Origin: Aphidius gifuensis
Lineage: Eukaryota; Arthropoda; Insecta; Hymenoptera; Braconidae
Direction of reading: 5' to 3'
Assembly: GCF_014905175.1 (NCBI RefSeq)
Contig: NC_057788.1
Coordinates: 19,438,154-19,502,153, forward strand
DNA: 64,000 nt
Shown: in pieces, positions 1-10,469 of the stretch
How the letters are laid out: the number at the start of each line of letters is the position of its first letter
Position numbering within the stretch: the stretch's first letter is position 1
Notes under the pieces: model-generated
Told to the model about the DNA's origin: nothing
Database searches by the model: none
What the model saw: only the letters and a program-made list of their open reading frames with translations
Program-made: the position numbers and the translations under genes

Positions 1-639
1 ATTGCTTTATAGTAGCAGTTACCGACCGCTGGCTAACCTATCATACTATAAATAATCCTACCATTAATTAATCCAGAACACGTTGCATCTACTCCAGTCC
101 AATTTACAGGGCATTACGAAATCCTCCCAACTGTGAAATATCTGCCGATTCATAATTTTAAAATACAATTTTACTGAATTCTTGATAGAGTTTTTAATTT
201 CATTTATTTATTTATTCAATACTATTTAAATTTATTTTGTGTAAATTTATTTTTTTTCAATTTATTATGGTCGCGATTCATTTTGTCGCGATTCATGTTT
301 TCGCGATTTATTTATTCGTGATTTATTTTGGGTGGATTTATCATGTCGGATATATTATGTCAAATTTATTATGTCGTTAACTAGAATTTAAACCTCAGTT
401 TACTGTAATGTTAGACAAAAAAACTGGCCCTCATTGTGTTTATTTTGTGAATTCAATAATTTTTTCCAAGACACAAGAACGAATTACCAATTAATAATGA
501 TAAAAGAGAGCGAAAAAACTAGAAAGAACAAATAACAATACATAAATAGTAAATTTTAGTTACTAAAGTTTCTCCAAATGACCGTACGATTCTAGCGCTT
601 TCTTGCATACGCATTAAGCGCTGTCTCCTCGCTTTAAGT

Positions 640-677
640 AGAGTGGGTATAAGCACTCTACCGCTTATACCCACTCT
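640..677. repeat. Perfect 15-bp hairpin
   Basis: AGAGTGGGTATAAGC (640-654) is followed after 8 bases by its exact reverse complement (663-677). The flanks also hold related words (GCTTTAAG, GCGGTGTCTC) in both orientations, so the hairpin is probably the centre or end of a small inverted-repeat element. Confidence 0.75.
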
Positions 678-961
678 AGCTTTAAGCGGTGTCTCCGCGC
701 TATAGAACACTATAGAAATGCTTGCAAGATCTTGCAGCAAGATCTTTTATCACTAGATAATTACTAGAATTTCAGTGGAAATTAGCCTTTGAAAGCCTTT
801 ACAAGACTATTGCAGCCAATGGGACATGTTCCATTTTTTCGTGCAAGGTCTTGCTGCAAGAACTTGCATGAGATTTCTATAACGTGGAGACACCGCTTTA
901 CAAGCGGAAATTTTAGGTTGTCGTGAGTTTGAGCCCTTGGTGATGTGTAGTGGTAGCCGGT

Positions 962-1210
962 AGGTGCTTTCTTTTGTGTATTTTTTTTTTTTCTATTTAT
1001 TTTCGCGCAGGCGCAGTTGAATGCGCAGTCGGCAAAAAGTCACTTTGCAACAGCGTAGGACATGAAGGGCTGGATTAGCCATATTTTAATTCTTATTTTT
1101 TAAGAATTATTTGTTCGACGCCACTGTTCTCTCCTCAAGTTTGCATAATATGAGCATGTGCATGATTGCGCATTGAAGTAAAAAAAAATAAATACTCAAA
1201 AGAAAACACC
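962..1210. mobile_element. Small MITE, copy 1 (AGGTGCTTTC family)
   Basis: The 249-bp segment begins AGGTGCTTTCTTTTG and ends with the imperfect inverse (AAAGAAAACACC). It matches 51929-52182 along its whole length but in the opposite orientation. Shared internal landmarks are GCGCAGTCGGCAAAAAGT, CAGCGTAGGACAT and AATTCTTATTTTTTAAGAATT, the last itself a palindrome. There is no coding capacity. The copy at 51929 lies inside another repeat whose empty form is seen elsewhere in the window, which confirms that this unit moves independently. Confidence 0.75.
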
Positions 1211-2813
1211 GGCACCCGTATTCGAAGGATGTTCTCATTAGGGCGTTTTTTTTTCGATGGTGGCGTTTGTAAAGCTTTTCTATGTGAAATCTCAGTGAAA
1301 TCTAGAGTGAAACCGTCAGAAGAAGTTCACGAGGTATGTTATGCGCATGCGCGAATATTGACGCACACAGAGACAAATTGTATGTCTATGTGTACCACTG
1401 AATATAATAAAACTGGAACGTGAACTCCTATGCTTAGCCAATGCACGGAGTGTCGCTAGAGATAGCAATATATTGGATGGCTTTCCCTCTTACTCACGCA
1501 TGCGCACATTAAATCTTGTACAGTCAACGTCAAAAAAAACTAGTACTACACGATATAAAACTATAAAAGTTACATTATATTTCAGTACAGTCTCAACCAA
1601 CTTTAGTCGACGTGACTGTACTGAAAAGGACAAAAGCCTCTTGAATCTCTCTCTCGGCGACACTAAGTTCGGCTTCCAGTTTTAATATATTTCAGTGGTG
1701 ACTGGTGTGTACAAGAATTGTGAGTGGGGGAATGAAGCTGTTCACACAGATATACAATTTGCCTTTGTGTGCTTCCATATTCGCGCATGTGCATATGGTT
1801 TCTCATGATCTTCTTCTGCCGGTTTCACTCTATATAAAAAAAATTTTGTCAAGCGCCATCAGCGGAAAAAAAAAACCCTAATGAGAACAATTTTGCCTCG
1901 AGAATACCGGTGCAGGTCAAATTTTATACAATTTAGGGCTTTTTTTTGCCGCTGATGGCGCTTTTAAAATTTTTTTTATATAGATTTCACATACAAAATA
2001 TTCACAAGCGCCGCCAGTGGAGCCCACTGACACGGCATCCGATTAGGGCTTTTTTTTCCGATGGCGGCGCTATATAGGTTTTACATAGAAAAGCTTCACA
2101 AGCGCCACCATCGAAAAAAAAAGCCTTAATGAGAACATCCTCTGAATACGGGTGCTGTGAATTGGACTGCGGGTAAATTCTCGGGGCAAATTTTTTACAA
2201 TTTAGGACTTTTTTTTGCCGGTGATGGCGCTTGTGAAATTTTTTTTATATAGATTTCACATACAAAAGCTCCACAAGCGCCGTCAGTGGAGGAAAAAAGC
2301 CCTAAATTGTAATGCCCTGTGAATTGGACTGCTGGATAGCTATTCTCGACATAATTATCCCCTGTACCGGGGATAACATGAAAACGCTCGAAAGCGATAT
2401 AGTCGTTTGATGGAAACCATTGAAAAAGATACAAATAAAGCCATAAATTAAGGTGAATTTCCACAAAATAGTTATCCCTGTCGCCGATTTTGTATGTAAA
2501 ATCTATATAAAAAAAATTTTTACAAACCCCATCAGCGGTAAAAAAAAGCCCTAAATTGTAAAAAATTTGCCCTGTAAATTGGACTGCTGGTGTGGGTTAA
2601 ATAAATGAGTTAATTCATTTCATAGAAAAAAGAGGGCACTTACAACTATCATACGACATACACATTATGTAGTATCATACGATTGTATGATACCCAAAAA
2701 ATCGTCGAGTTACCCATCACTGCTTTTAAGTTGCCAAGTTGTATGACCACGAGGTTTTGCTTATAAAAAATTTATTAAATACCGTGAGTTCATAAAAAGC
2801 TAATTGCAATTCG

Positions 2814-2898
2814 GTAAGTTCTTCCAGTAACTTACATTAACTTGAAGCAATAATGGTTTATATTATGGTATTATAAAAATGTATATATTTTTTTTTAG
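2814..2898 (+). other. Predicted 5'UTR intron of ZCCHC9-like copy 1
   Basis: A consensus donor follows ATTCG (GTAAGT at 2814) and a T-rich acceptor ends in TTTTTTAG at 2898, 14 bases before the ATG. The intron is 85 nt. The same intron with the same length is present in copy 2 (6377-6461), which supports the prediction. The short leader upstream contains CTTATAAAAAA near 2760, a candidate TATA-like element. Confidence 0.6.
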
Positions 2899-2912
2899 TT
2901 TTGATCTAAAAA

Positions 2913-4388
2913 ATGACAAGATTTGCTCGAGCTAAAGGCTCCAAGGGTTCTAATGAGCGTGTCCTAGACGAGCCAACTCCATGGCATTTGATGAAACAAC
3001 AACTTGAGTCCTCAGCTATATCCAAGGAAATCACCGAAAAAGTTAAATCTGCTCAGGATCTCCTGAAAGAAAAAGATGATTTGTATTATTTTGATACACT
3101 TGGAAACTCCAAAGTTGATTGGGCTGATATTGAGCCTGAAAACAATAACTTAACACCATCTAATAAAAAAAAAATAAATACACCGGATAAAAAATCAAAT
3201 AAACGTATGCTGGCAGAGGTAGTTGAACCATCTAATGCAATCATGAGTGATTCAGTTACTCCAGAACCTTCAACTGTTGTAAAAACTAAAGTACCATCAA
3301 CTAAAAAACCTAAAATCAATGATAACATTGATGAACCTTCGGATAAAAAAGCTGCAGATGAACAAAAAGCTTTAGCGAGATCTGAAAAAAATAGAAAAAG
3401 AAGACAAGAAAAAAAATTAAAGTATAGAGAAAAATTACAAGCTGAAAATAAATTAAAAGATAATTCTTCAAATAATAATGATAATGATAAAAAGACAGGA
3501 GAACAATTGAGTAAACGTCAAAAAAGAAATAGAAAAAATAAACTTAAAAATGAAGATAATGAATCAACAAGTGTCATTAATTCTGAAGAAGGATCTTCAA
3601 CACCAAGTGAACTGATCAACTCGAAATTTCAGCAAAATAAAAATATAGATAATACTCCAAACATGCAACAAAATGATAGATTCAATAATGGATGTAAACC
3701 ACCTAAAAAAAAGCTTCCAAAACCACGTGATGATTTAGAACACAAACGTCGAAAGCCATGTCCACCAAGTGAAAAAGTAACAATAAATGGTTTTGAAGTT
3801 GAAATTGTTCATTATGATGGTTTTCCAGTTAAAAAAGAAGATGCTGATAGACTAAAAGAATTACGTTCACAAATGATATTAAAAGGAATACCAAAACAAC
3901 AAATTGATGCTGCAATGAAACTTGAAAGAAGAAAAGCTGAAAAAGCATTAACAAGGATTAAAAAAACTGTTTGTTTTCATTGTCGTAAAGCTGGTCATAA
4001 TTTATCTGATTGTCCTGAAATTGGACAAGAAGTTGTAACTGGTATTTGTTTTCAATGTGGATCAACAGAACATACACATTTTGAATGTAAAGTTGTTAAA
4101 AAAGATGATTTTAAATTTGCATCATGTTTTATTTGTCGTGAACAAGGACATATAGCTAAACAATGTCCTGATAATCCGAAAGGACTTTATCCACAAGGTG
4201 GTGCTTGTAAATTATGTGGTGATGTAACACATTTGAAAAAAGATTGTCCTGATTTAAAAATTGAAAGAGAAGAAAATCTTATGACATTAGGTACTATTGG
4301 AAATTCAAATTTAGAATCATTAGATAATCAGTCAATACATATAAATAATGATTGTAAAAAACCAATTAAACAAGTTATTAAATTTTAA
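2913..4388 (+). CDS. ZCCHC9-like CCHC zinc-knuckle protein, copy 1
   Basis: The 491-residue single coding exon ends in four CCHC zinc knuckles (CX2CX4HX4C) at about residues 354-443: CFHCRKAGHNLSDC, CFQCGSTEHTHFEC, CFICREQGHIAKQC and CKLCGDVTHLKKDC. The spacer DNPKGLYPQGG between knuckles 3 and 4 is a hallmark of ZCCHC9, a nucleolar RNA-binding protein linked to rRNA processing (family knowledge). The N-terminal half is lysine-rich and low-complexity, with nuclear-localisation-like clusters (KNRKRRQEKKLK). It is longer than the vertebrate protein because of this half. The start follows a predicted 5'UTR intron, and the context AAAAAATGAC is ordinary. A second copy lies 3.5 kb downstream on the same strand; copy 1 has an extra 87-residue linker. 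Function is inferred from the domains only. Confidence 0.93.
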   Translation: MTRFARAKGSKGSNERVLDEPTPWHLMKQQLESSAISKEITEKVKSAQDLLKEKDDLYYFDTLGNSKVDWADIEPENNNLTPSNKKKINTPDKKSNKRMLAEVVEPSNAIMSDSVTPEPSTVVKTKVPSTKKPKINDNIDEPSDKKAADEQKALARSEKNRKRRQEKKLKYREKLQAENKLKDNSSNNNDNDKKTGEQLSKRQKRNRKNKLKNEDNESTSVINSEEGSSTPSELINSKFQQNKNIDNTPNMQQNDRFNNGCKPPKKKLPKPRDDLEHKRRKPCPPSEKVTINGFEVEIVHYDGFPVKKEDADRLKELRSQMILKGIPKQQIDAAMKLERRKAEKALTRIKKTVCFHCRKAGHNLSDCPEIGQEVVTGICFQCGSTEHTHFECKVVKKDDFKFASCFICREQGHIAKQCPDNPKGLYPQGGACKLCGDVTHLKKDCPDLKIEREENLMTLGTIGNSNLESLDNQSIHINNDCKKPIKQVIKF

Positions 4389-5197
4389 AAAATATTTCAT
4401 GTTTATTTTTTATTAAATATTAATTATGTAAATTTGGATACTTTTTTTTTTTTTTTAAAATAAGGTCACGGGCTCAATTTCTGAACTCTTTAGGCTGAAT
4501 TTATTTTCAAGTACTTCATAAATATACAAAAATAAAACATTTCTATATATATATTTTTTTTTCATTAAAATAAAATTAAAAGTTAATAAAAAAAAATATA
4601 AATATGAAAAAAACATAATAATTTATTTAGTCAATGCCTAATGATAGCCCAGTTTATAAACGATGTAAAATGTGGCGTCGTAGTTTCTGAACGCAAGTAG
4701 GTACCAGTTTCTGAATGTATATAACTACTAACTGATTAACCCGGCTTTGCTCGGGGTTATTTTTACAATTTCAGAGATGTTATCATTTGTTTAAAAAAAA
4801 TTAAAGTCTTGCTAGCTCCACATAATATTCCTGTTTCAAACTTAAGGTTGAAAGTTAAATAAATTTTCCGTTATTCAATCTTCGATTTTTTGGTAGCAAA
4901 TAAAAGCCCGAAAAATAATCACTTTCGATGAATTTTTTTTTAATTTTCATGCTAGTTTTTTTTTTTAGATAATGGATGTCAAAGTGGAAAACTTTAACAC
5001 ATAAGAATAGAAACAAAACACATTTACGCTTGTTGTTTAAAAAATTTCTACTAAATATTGCTGGATTAATTATCAGTTTGTTTTTCTTTACAATACGGGT
5101 TATTTGAGCCGTTATAGATCCTCTATTAGCCACTACCGAAGCGCCGCCTGTTGCGTACTCTGGTGCGTAACAGGCTATTATTTATAATAATTATAAC

Positions 5198-6289
5198 TCT
5201 ACCAGATAGAAGTTTTCTTCTCTAATACAGAAAAAATTGTTTTCAGTGTATTTAAAATTACAATGGGCAAAATTGATGACGGACTCAGAAATGTCAACTG
5301 CCCCAACTTTTTAGTCGACTGCGCAAGCGTGACTTTGCTTATTTTCCGATTGTTGATGTAAAACAAATAAAATTTTATATTCACATGCGTTATCGTGGCG
5401 CAACGGATACTGCGTAGGATTTTTAACCGAAAGGTATGGAGTTCAAGTCCTGGGGTACGTTTTTCAAGCCTGGGCCGTTTATTATGTCTACGTATTTATT
5501 GTAAAGAAAAAAAAAAAAAAAAACAAAGAAAAACATTTATTTATTATTTATAATATTTGTTTTGAGCGTTTATAAACAAAGCATATTTTGCGTTTGACCA
5601 TTTTAAAAATTACTAATATGCTACGCCGCGGAAGGTCGCATGGCCAGTATAGGTGACGTTCTTCAATGAAAATTGCCATGTTCCATCTCGATTTTTAATA
5701 TGATGCTCTTATGGTACTGGCCATGGAGGTGTATAAGGAGTGTATTAGCAAAATTATAGTAATATAATGATTATGTAAATAATTATGCACAATAATAATA
5801 GAAGTATATGTAAGATATATCAATGTTCTTCATTGATTTCGATTTATGTTAAAAAAACCAGAATAAAATAAAATGAGCATTACAATAAATAAATACAAAG
5901 AATATATCAATGATTTTCTAGATGTTACATTAACAAATCGTTGACATTTAGCCTACGTTTTTTTGTTGAAAAATTAAAACAATTATTCATTGGCAATTAA
6001 AAAAAATTATTTTAACTTAAAAATTAAAATTAATCAATGAATTAATTAAACTATAATTGATTGTATTGTATACCTAAATATTTTTATTTATATTATATAT
6101 AACTATATAAAAAAAAAAACTCATTGGACTTGATGGAAAAAAAAGTAAACAAAAACATGTGACTTTGGGCACTCGTCCCACTAGCGTCATCACTGGCAAA
6201 GAAATGTACTGACTTGCTCCATTCCGTGAGCTTCAACAGCTCCCTATGCCAATACACAGTGTGACGTCACAGATTACTCTCCATGGCTA
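5198..6289. other. Spacer between the two gene copies
   Basis: AT-rich sequence without a supportable gene. It holds one degenerate tRNA-like segment (5388-5460), a poly-A run near 5506, and a somewhat more GC-rich piece at 6155-6285 (with CACTCGTCCCACTAGCGTC and GTGACGTCACA) just before copy 2. Nothing else is recognised. Confidence 0.5.
5388..5460 (+). other. tRNA-like sequence (degenerate, Arg-like)
   Basis: The segment contains box-A-like TGGCGCAACGGATA and box-B-like GAGTTCAAGTCCTG at normal tRNA spacing. The acceptor and anticodon stems pair poorly (the loop region reads TTTTTAA), so it is unlikely to be a working tRNA. It is more likely a tRNA-derived module of a repeat or a decayed tRNA pseudogene. 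Confidence 0.45.
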
Positions 6290-6475
6290 TAAGTTGCCAA
6301 GTTGTATGACCACGAGGTTTTGCTTATAAAAAATATATTAAATACCGTGAGTTCATAAAAAGCTAATTGCAATTCGGTAAGTTCTTCTATTAATTTACAT
6401 TAACTTGAAGCAATAATGATTTATATTATGGTGTTATATAAATCTATATATTTTTTTTTAGTTTTGATATAAAAA

Positions 6476-7690
6476 ATGACAAGATTTGCTCGAGCTAAAG
6501 GCTCCAAGGCTTCTAATGAGCGTCTCCTAGACGAGCCAACTCCATGGCATTTGATGAAACAACAACTTGAGTCCTCAGCTACATCCAAGGAGATCACCGA
6601 AAAAGTTAAATCTGCTCAGGATCTTCTGAAAGAACAAGATGATCTGTATTATTTTGATACACTTGGAAACTCCAAAGTTGATTGGGCTGATATTGAGCCT
6701 GAAAACAATAACTCAACACCATCTAATAAAAAAAAAATAAATACACCGGACAAAAAATCTAATAAACATAAGCTGGCAGAGTCAGTTGAACCATCTAATG
6801 CAATCATAAGTGATTCAGTTACTCCAGACCCTTCAACTGTTGTAGAAACTGAAGTACCATCAACTAAAAAACCTAAAATCAATGATAACATAAATGAACC
6901 TTTGCATAAAAAAGCTGCAGATGAACAAAAAGCTTTAGCGAGATCTGAAAAGAATAGAAAAAGAAGACAAGAAAAAAAATTAAAGTATAGTGGATGCGAA
7001 CCACCTAAAAAAAAGCTTTCAAAACCACGTGATGATTTAGAACACAAACGTCGAAAGCCATGTCCACCAAGTGAAAAAGTAACAATAAATGGTTTTGAAG
7101 TTGAAATTGTTCATTATGATGGTTTTCCAGTTAAAAAAGAAGATGCTGATAGACTAAAAGAATTACGTTCACAAATGATATTAAAAGGAATACCAAAACA
7201 ACAAATTGATGCTGCAATGAAACTTGAAAGAAGAAAAGCTGAAAAAGCATTAACAAGGATTAAAAAAACTGTTTGTTTTCATTGTCGTAAAGCTGGTCAT
7301 AATTTATCTGATTGTCCTGAAATTGGACAAGAAGTTGTAACTGGTATTTGTTTTCAATGTGGATCAACAGAACATACACATTTTGAATGTAAAGTTGTTA
7401 AAAAAGATGATTTTAAATTTGCATCATGTTTTATTTGTCGTGAACAAGGACATATAGCTAAACAATGTCCTGATAATCCGAAAGGACTTTATCCACAAGG
7501 TGGTGCTTGTAAATTATGTGGTGATGTAACACATTTGAAAAAAGATTGTCCTGATTTAAAAATTGAAAGAGAAGAAAATCTTATGACATTAGGTACTATT
7601 GGAAATTCAAATTTAGAATCATTAGATAATCAGCCAATACATATAAATAATGATTGTAAAAAACCAATTAAACAAGTTATTAAATTTTAA
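6476..7690 (+). CDS. ZCCHC9-like CCHC zinc-knuckle protein, copy 2
   Basis: The 404-residue paralogue of the 2913-4388 gene keeps the same start and the same 85-nt 5'UTR intron (6377-6461). All four zinc knuckles are intact, as is the DNPKGLYPQGG spacer. Against copy 1 it lacks 261 bp in frame: KLKY is joined directly to SGCEPPKKK, which removes an Asn/Lys-rich linker. About 15 residue differences fall in the first 170 residues. Only about three fall in the last 230, where the DNA looks almost identical, synonymous sites included. The frame is open throughout, so this is a presumably functional gene and not a pseudogene. Whether both copies are expressed cannot be seen. Confidence 0.9.
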   Translation: MTRFARAKGSKASNERLLDEPTPWHLMKQQLESSATSKEITEKVKSAQDLLKEQDDLYYFDTLGNSKVDWADIEPENNNSTPSNKKKINTPDKKSNKHKLAESVEPSNAIISDSVTPDPSTVVETEVPSTKKPKINDNINEPLHKKAADEQKALARSEKNRKRRQEKKLKYSGCEPPKKKLSKPRDDLEHKRRKPCPPSEKVTINGFEVEIVHYDGFPVKKEDADRLKELRSQMILKGIPKQQIDAAMKLERRKAEKALTRIKKTVCFHCRKAGHNLSDCPEIGQEVVTGICFQCGSTEHTHFECKVVKKDDFKFASCFICREQGHIAKQCPDNPKGLYPQGGACKLCGDVTHLKKDCPDLKIEREENLMTLGTIGNSNLESLDNQPIHINNDCKKPIKQVIKF

Positions 7691-8445
7691 AAAATATTTC
7701 ATGTTTATTTTTTATTAAATATTAATTATGTAAATTTGGATACTTTTTTTTTTTTTTTAAAATAAGGTCACGGGCTCAATTTCTGAACTCTTTAGGCTGA
7801 ATTTATTTTCAAGTACTTCATAAATATACAAAAATAAAACATTTCTATATATATATTTTTTTTTCATTAAAATAAAATTAAAAGTTAATAAAAAAAAATA
7901 TAAATATGAAAAAAACATAATAATTTATTTAGTCAATGCCTAATGATAGCCCAGTTTATAAACGATGTAAAATGTGGCGTCGTAGTTTCTGAACGCAAGT
8001 AGGTACCAGTTTCTGAATGTATATAACTACTAACTGATTAACCCGGCTTTGCTCGGGATTATTTTTACAATTTCAGAGATGTTATCATTTGTTTAAAAAA
8101 AATTAAAGACTTGCTAGCTCCACATAATATTCCTGTTTCAAACTTAAGGTTGAAAGTTAAATAAATTTCCCGTTATTCAATTTTCGATTTTTTGGTAGCA
8201 AATGAAAGCCAGAAAAATCATCAATTTCGATGAATTTTTTTTAAATTTTCATGCTAGTTTTTTTTTAAACGAGACTGAGCGCCCGCTTGCGCGGTCGCTT
8301 TTATTTAACCTGAATGTCGATGTCTTATGTTTGGGAATACATAGTTACTTTTTGTCGTATGTTTTTTAATATAATAATTAGATATGTATTTATATACTTT
8401 AAGTCCGTTATTGTATCAATGGCCTTTTTTATTTATCTGTACATA

Positions 8446-10052
8446 CACTGAGAGAAATGAACTAAGAATTACAAAAGTAAAAGAAAAAATTACAAAATAA
8501 ATAGTAAGAACTGCGTTCCCCCATCATTTATAAGAATTATTCGTATATTGATAGATAATTTTTACAATAAAATTATGTAAAAAATCTGGCCGTTGACTAT
8601 ATATACACTACTAAGCCATAAAAATTACACAATTTTATTGTAATTTCTGTTTAAGGAGGTTATGCACAAATTACTCTTTTTTTAAAAAATATAATGAGAA
8701 TCTTCTGAAATTTTGTACACAAGTAGATCTTTTCATTCTGAATACAACGGTATAATTATTTTCTTATGTTGATCGGTTAAATTTTTTGTAATTAATTATT
8801 GAAAATAATATTTAACATTGGCTCTTATGGAGATTTCAACCATTTTTTTCGGATAGAAAAAATGATGAAAAAGTCTTGAAAAAAATCACACATATACTAG
8901 AAACCGAGTTTTATTAATTGCGCGAAAAATTTTCATATGTTGATCGGTCAATTAATGAGTAATTAATTATAAACTTTACAAAAATTAGTTGTGGCAACGT
9001 ATGGCATGTTCAAACACACACACATACCCGCAATCCCATATATTGTATATGGGGCGCAGGCGCTTTTCACTTTATTTTTTTACAGTGTAGTCGGATTTCA
9101 GTTTTGTCTGTGACGTCAGAAGCGCCCCGCAACACGCGCAATGAATTTGTGCATAACCTCCTTAAAAAAATGACTAAATTCACGACACTCACAAGTAAAT
9201 TTTAGCAGGCTGAGAATTTACCCACTACCGGTTTTAGAATTTACTAAATTTTATTATAAATTTTATTTAAAAGTTGGACATTTTTTGTGTTAAGTTGGGC
9301 AGTTTGTGCTAGATTCACGGAGAATAGCAATCAATTCCCGGCAACATTTTTTCTTTTCTGTTTACACGCTCAAAACTCGAAAACTAATTGTTAAATAGAA
9401 AAAAGTTACTCTTGATAAATTGTTTAGAAATAAATAACCAATAATAAACCTCGCTTAACCCCATACCTAGCTTCAACAGATAAGGCTGTAGAAATGCTTG
9501 AAATTACATGACAGTTCAATCATTTGTTCAATCGGTCGGCCATCTTTGTGTTATTTCGCCCCACAAACAGAATTTTTACAAAGCTATATAGTAAAAAATA
9601 TTTAAGTCTATGCTAACTTTTATATGTCTACATGATAATTTTTATTATATATATAAGAATATTTATTAAATTGTGCCGTATTTTTTATTCAACCATATAA
9701 TAATTTTTATTCATTTCACAAAACATGTATGTCTTTATTTTAATTAACTCATAACTCATTATCTAAGAGATTAATCAAAAAAAGTAATTCTTTATAAATT
9801 GTTTAGAATTGAATTTTCAATAATAAACTTCACTCAACCCCATGTCCATCTGCAATAGATAACGATGTATAGAGGCTTGAAGTAACCCAACAATTTTTTG
9901 ACATTTTACACATTTTACATAATTTTATTGTAGAATTCCATCTCTCGCGGCCAGTCCCAGAAATAATTTTGTTTTAAAACAAAAATTACAAAGCAGTATA
10001 GTAATTTTTATTCAACCGTGATTTTAATTTTTAGTTAAAATTTCTCTCAGTG
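8446..10052. mobile_element. TIR element, CACTGAGAG family, copy 1 (with nested MITE)
   Basis: The ends are inverted repeats: CACTGAGAGAAAT at 8446 and its inverse ATTTCTCTCAGTG at 10052, flanked by TA on both sides as a 2-bp target duplication. The same element occurs at 42982-44070 (1089 bp). This copy is 1607 bp because a 507-bp TTAA MITE is inserted at 8655-9161. No transposase frame is visible. A TA target and CACTG termini suggest a Tc1/mariner-type non-autonomous element; the superfamily assignment is inference. Confidence 0.8.
8655..9161. mobile_element. TTAA-target MITE family 1, copy 1 (nested)
   Basis: A 507-bp unit starts GGAGGTTATGCACAAATT and ends AATTTGTGCATAACCTCC, flanked by TTAA at 8651-8654 and 9162-9165. 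The sister host element at 42982-44070 lacks this insert and carries a single TTAA at the homologous position, which gives a paralogous empty site. A second copy is at 46015-46501. TTAA duplication is the signature of piggyBac-like transposition. No coding frame is present. Confidence 0.88.
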
Positions 10053-10469
10053 TATATATAAAAATAAATAAACAAAAAGAAATGTAATGGATATTCCGGT
10101 ATTCAGTATACAAATATTTTCTATCAATTTCATTAATTTTAATTCTTAATGAGTGACAGTTTTTTATCTTTCACTTAAATCATTAATGTCTATAAAGTTC
10201 CATTTCAATAGATAATTTTAATTATTGTCATGTTGATTAACATGTGATGTTAAAGGAAAATCAGAAAATGACGTGTAGATCGTGCCCTTCGGGCACTCAA
10301 CCCTTGACTTTCTATTAATCGTTTTTAAAAAAAAACTATTATGTGAATGCCAACCTTTTTTTTGTTCAAAATTGTATTATCAGTGCTGATGGTGTTATTC
10401 AATGTGATTATCAAATTATTCAATGCAATTTGACCATTATTTTGGCTCGATTTTACTCAATGTATGTGT

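Larger units (their letters stand above)
91..2590. repeat. Composite repeat block with inverted ends
   Basis: A 17-base segment reading AGTCCAATTTACAGGGC (about 96-112) reappears inverted at 2569-2585, so the whole stretch could be one composite element. Between about 1820 and 2570 a motif containing GGGCTTTTTTTTGCCG, TGATGGCGCTT and ATATAGATTTCACAT recurs several times in both orientations. The segment near 1215-1270 (CCGTATTCGAAGGATGTTCT) is the inverse of 2104-2155. A separate small MITE sits at 962-1210. No long open frame or transposase is visible. This is a non-autonomous repeat or a pile-up of related ones; the exact borders are uncertain. Confidence 0.5.
2727..5197 (+). repeat. Segmental duplication, copy 1
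   Basis: The block starts at TAAGTTGCCAAGTTGTATG and runs through the ZCCHC9-like gene into its 3' flank. It is repeated from 6290. Homology holds to about 4966 (GCTAG plus a T-run), where copy 2 jumps. The continuation of copy 1 (4967-5197, containing AATGGATGTCAAAGTGGA and TGTTGCGTACTCTGGTGCGTAA) resumes in copy 2 only at about 11906. The copied unit includes the putative promoter, a 5'UTR intron, the coding exon and the 3' flank. This was a DNA-level duplication and not retroposition. Confidence 0.9.

Noticed and set aside
5388..5460. Functional tRNA gene
   Set aside because: Box A and B are recognisable but the acceptor and anticodon stems do not pair well. Kept only as tRNA-like.
6649..7047. 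Minus-strand frame opposite ZCCHC9 copy 2 (and its shorter partner opposite copy 1)
   Set aside because: It is the shadow of a real, domain-bearing gene. It differs between the copies only as the antisense of their coding changes.
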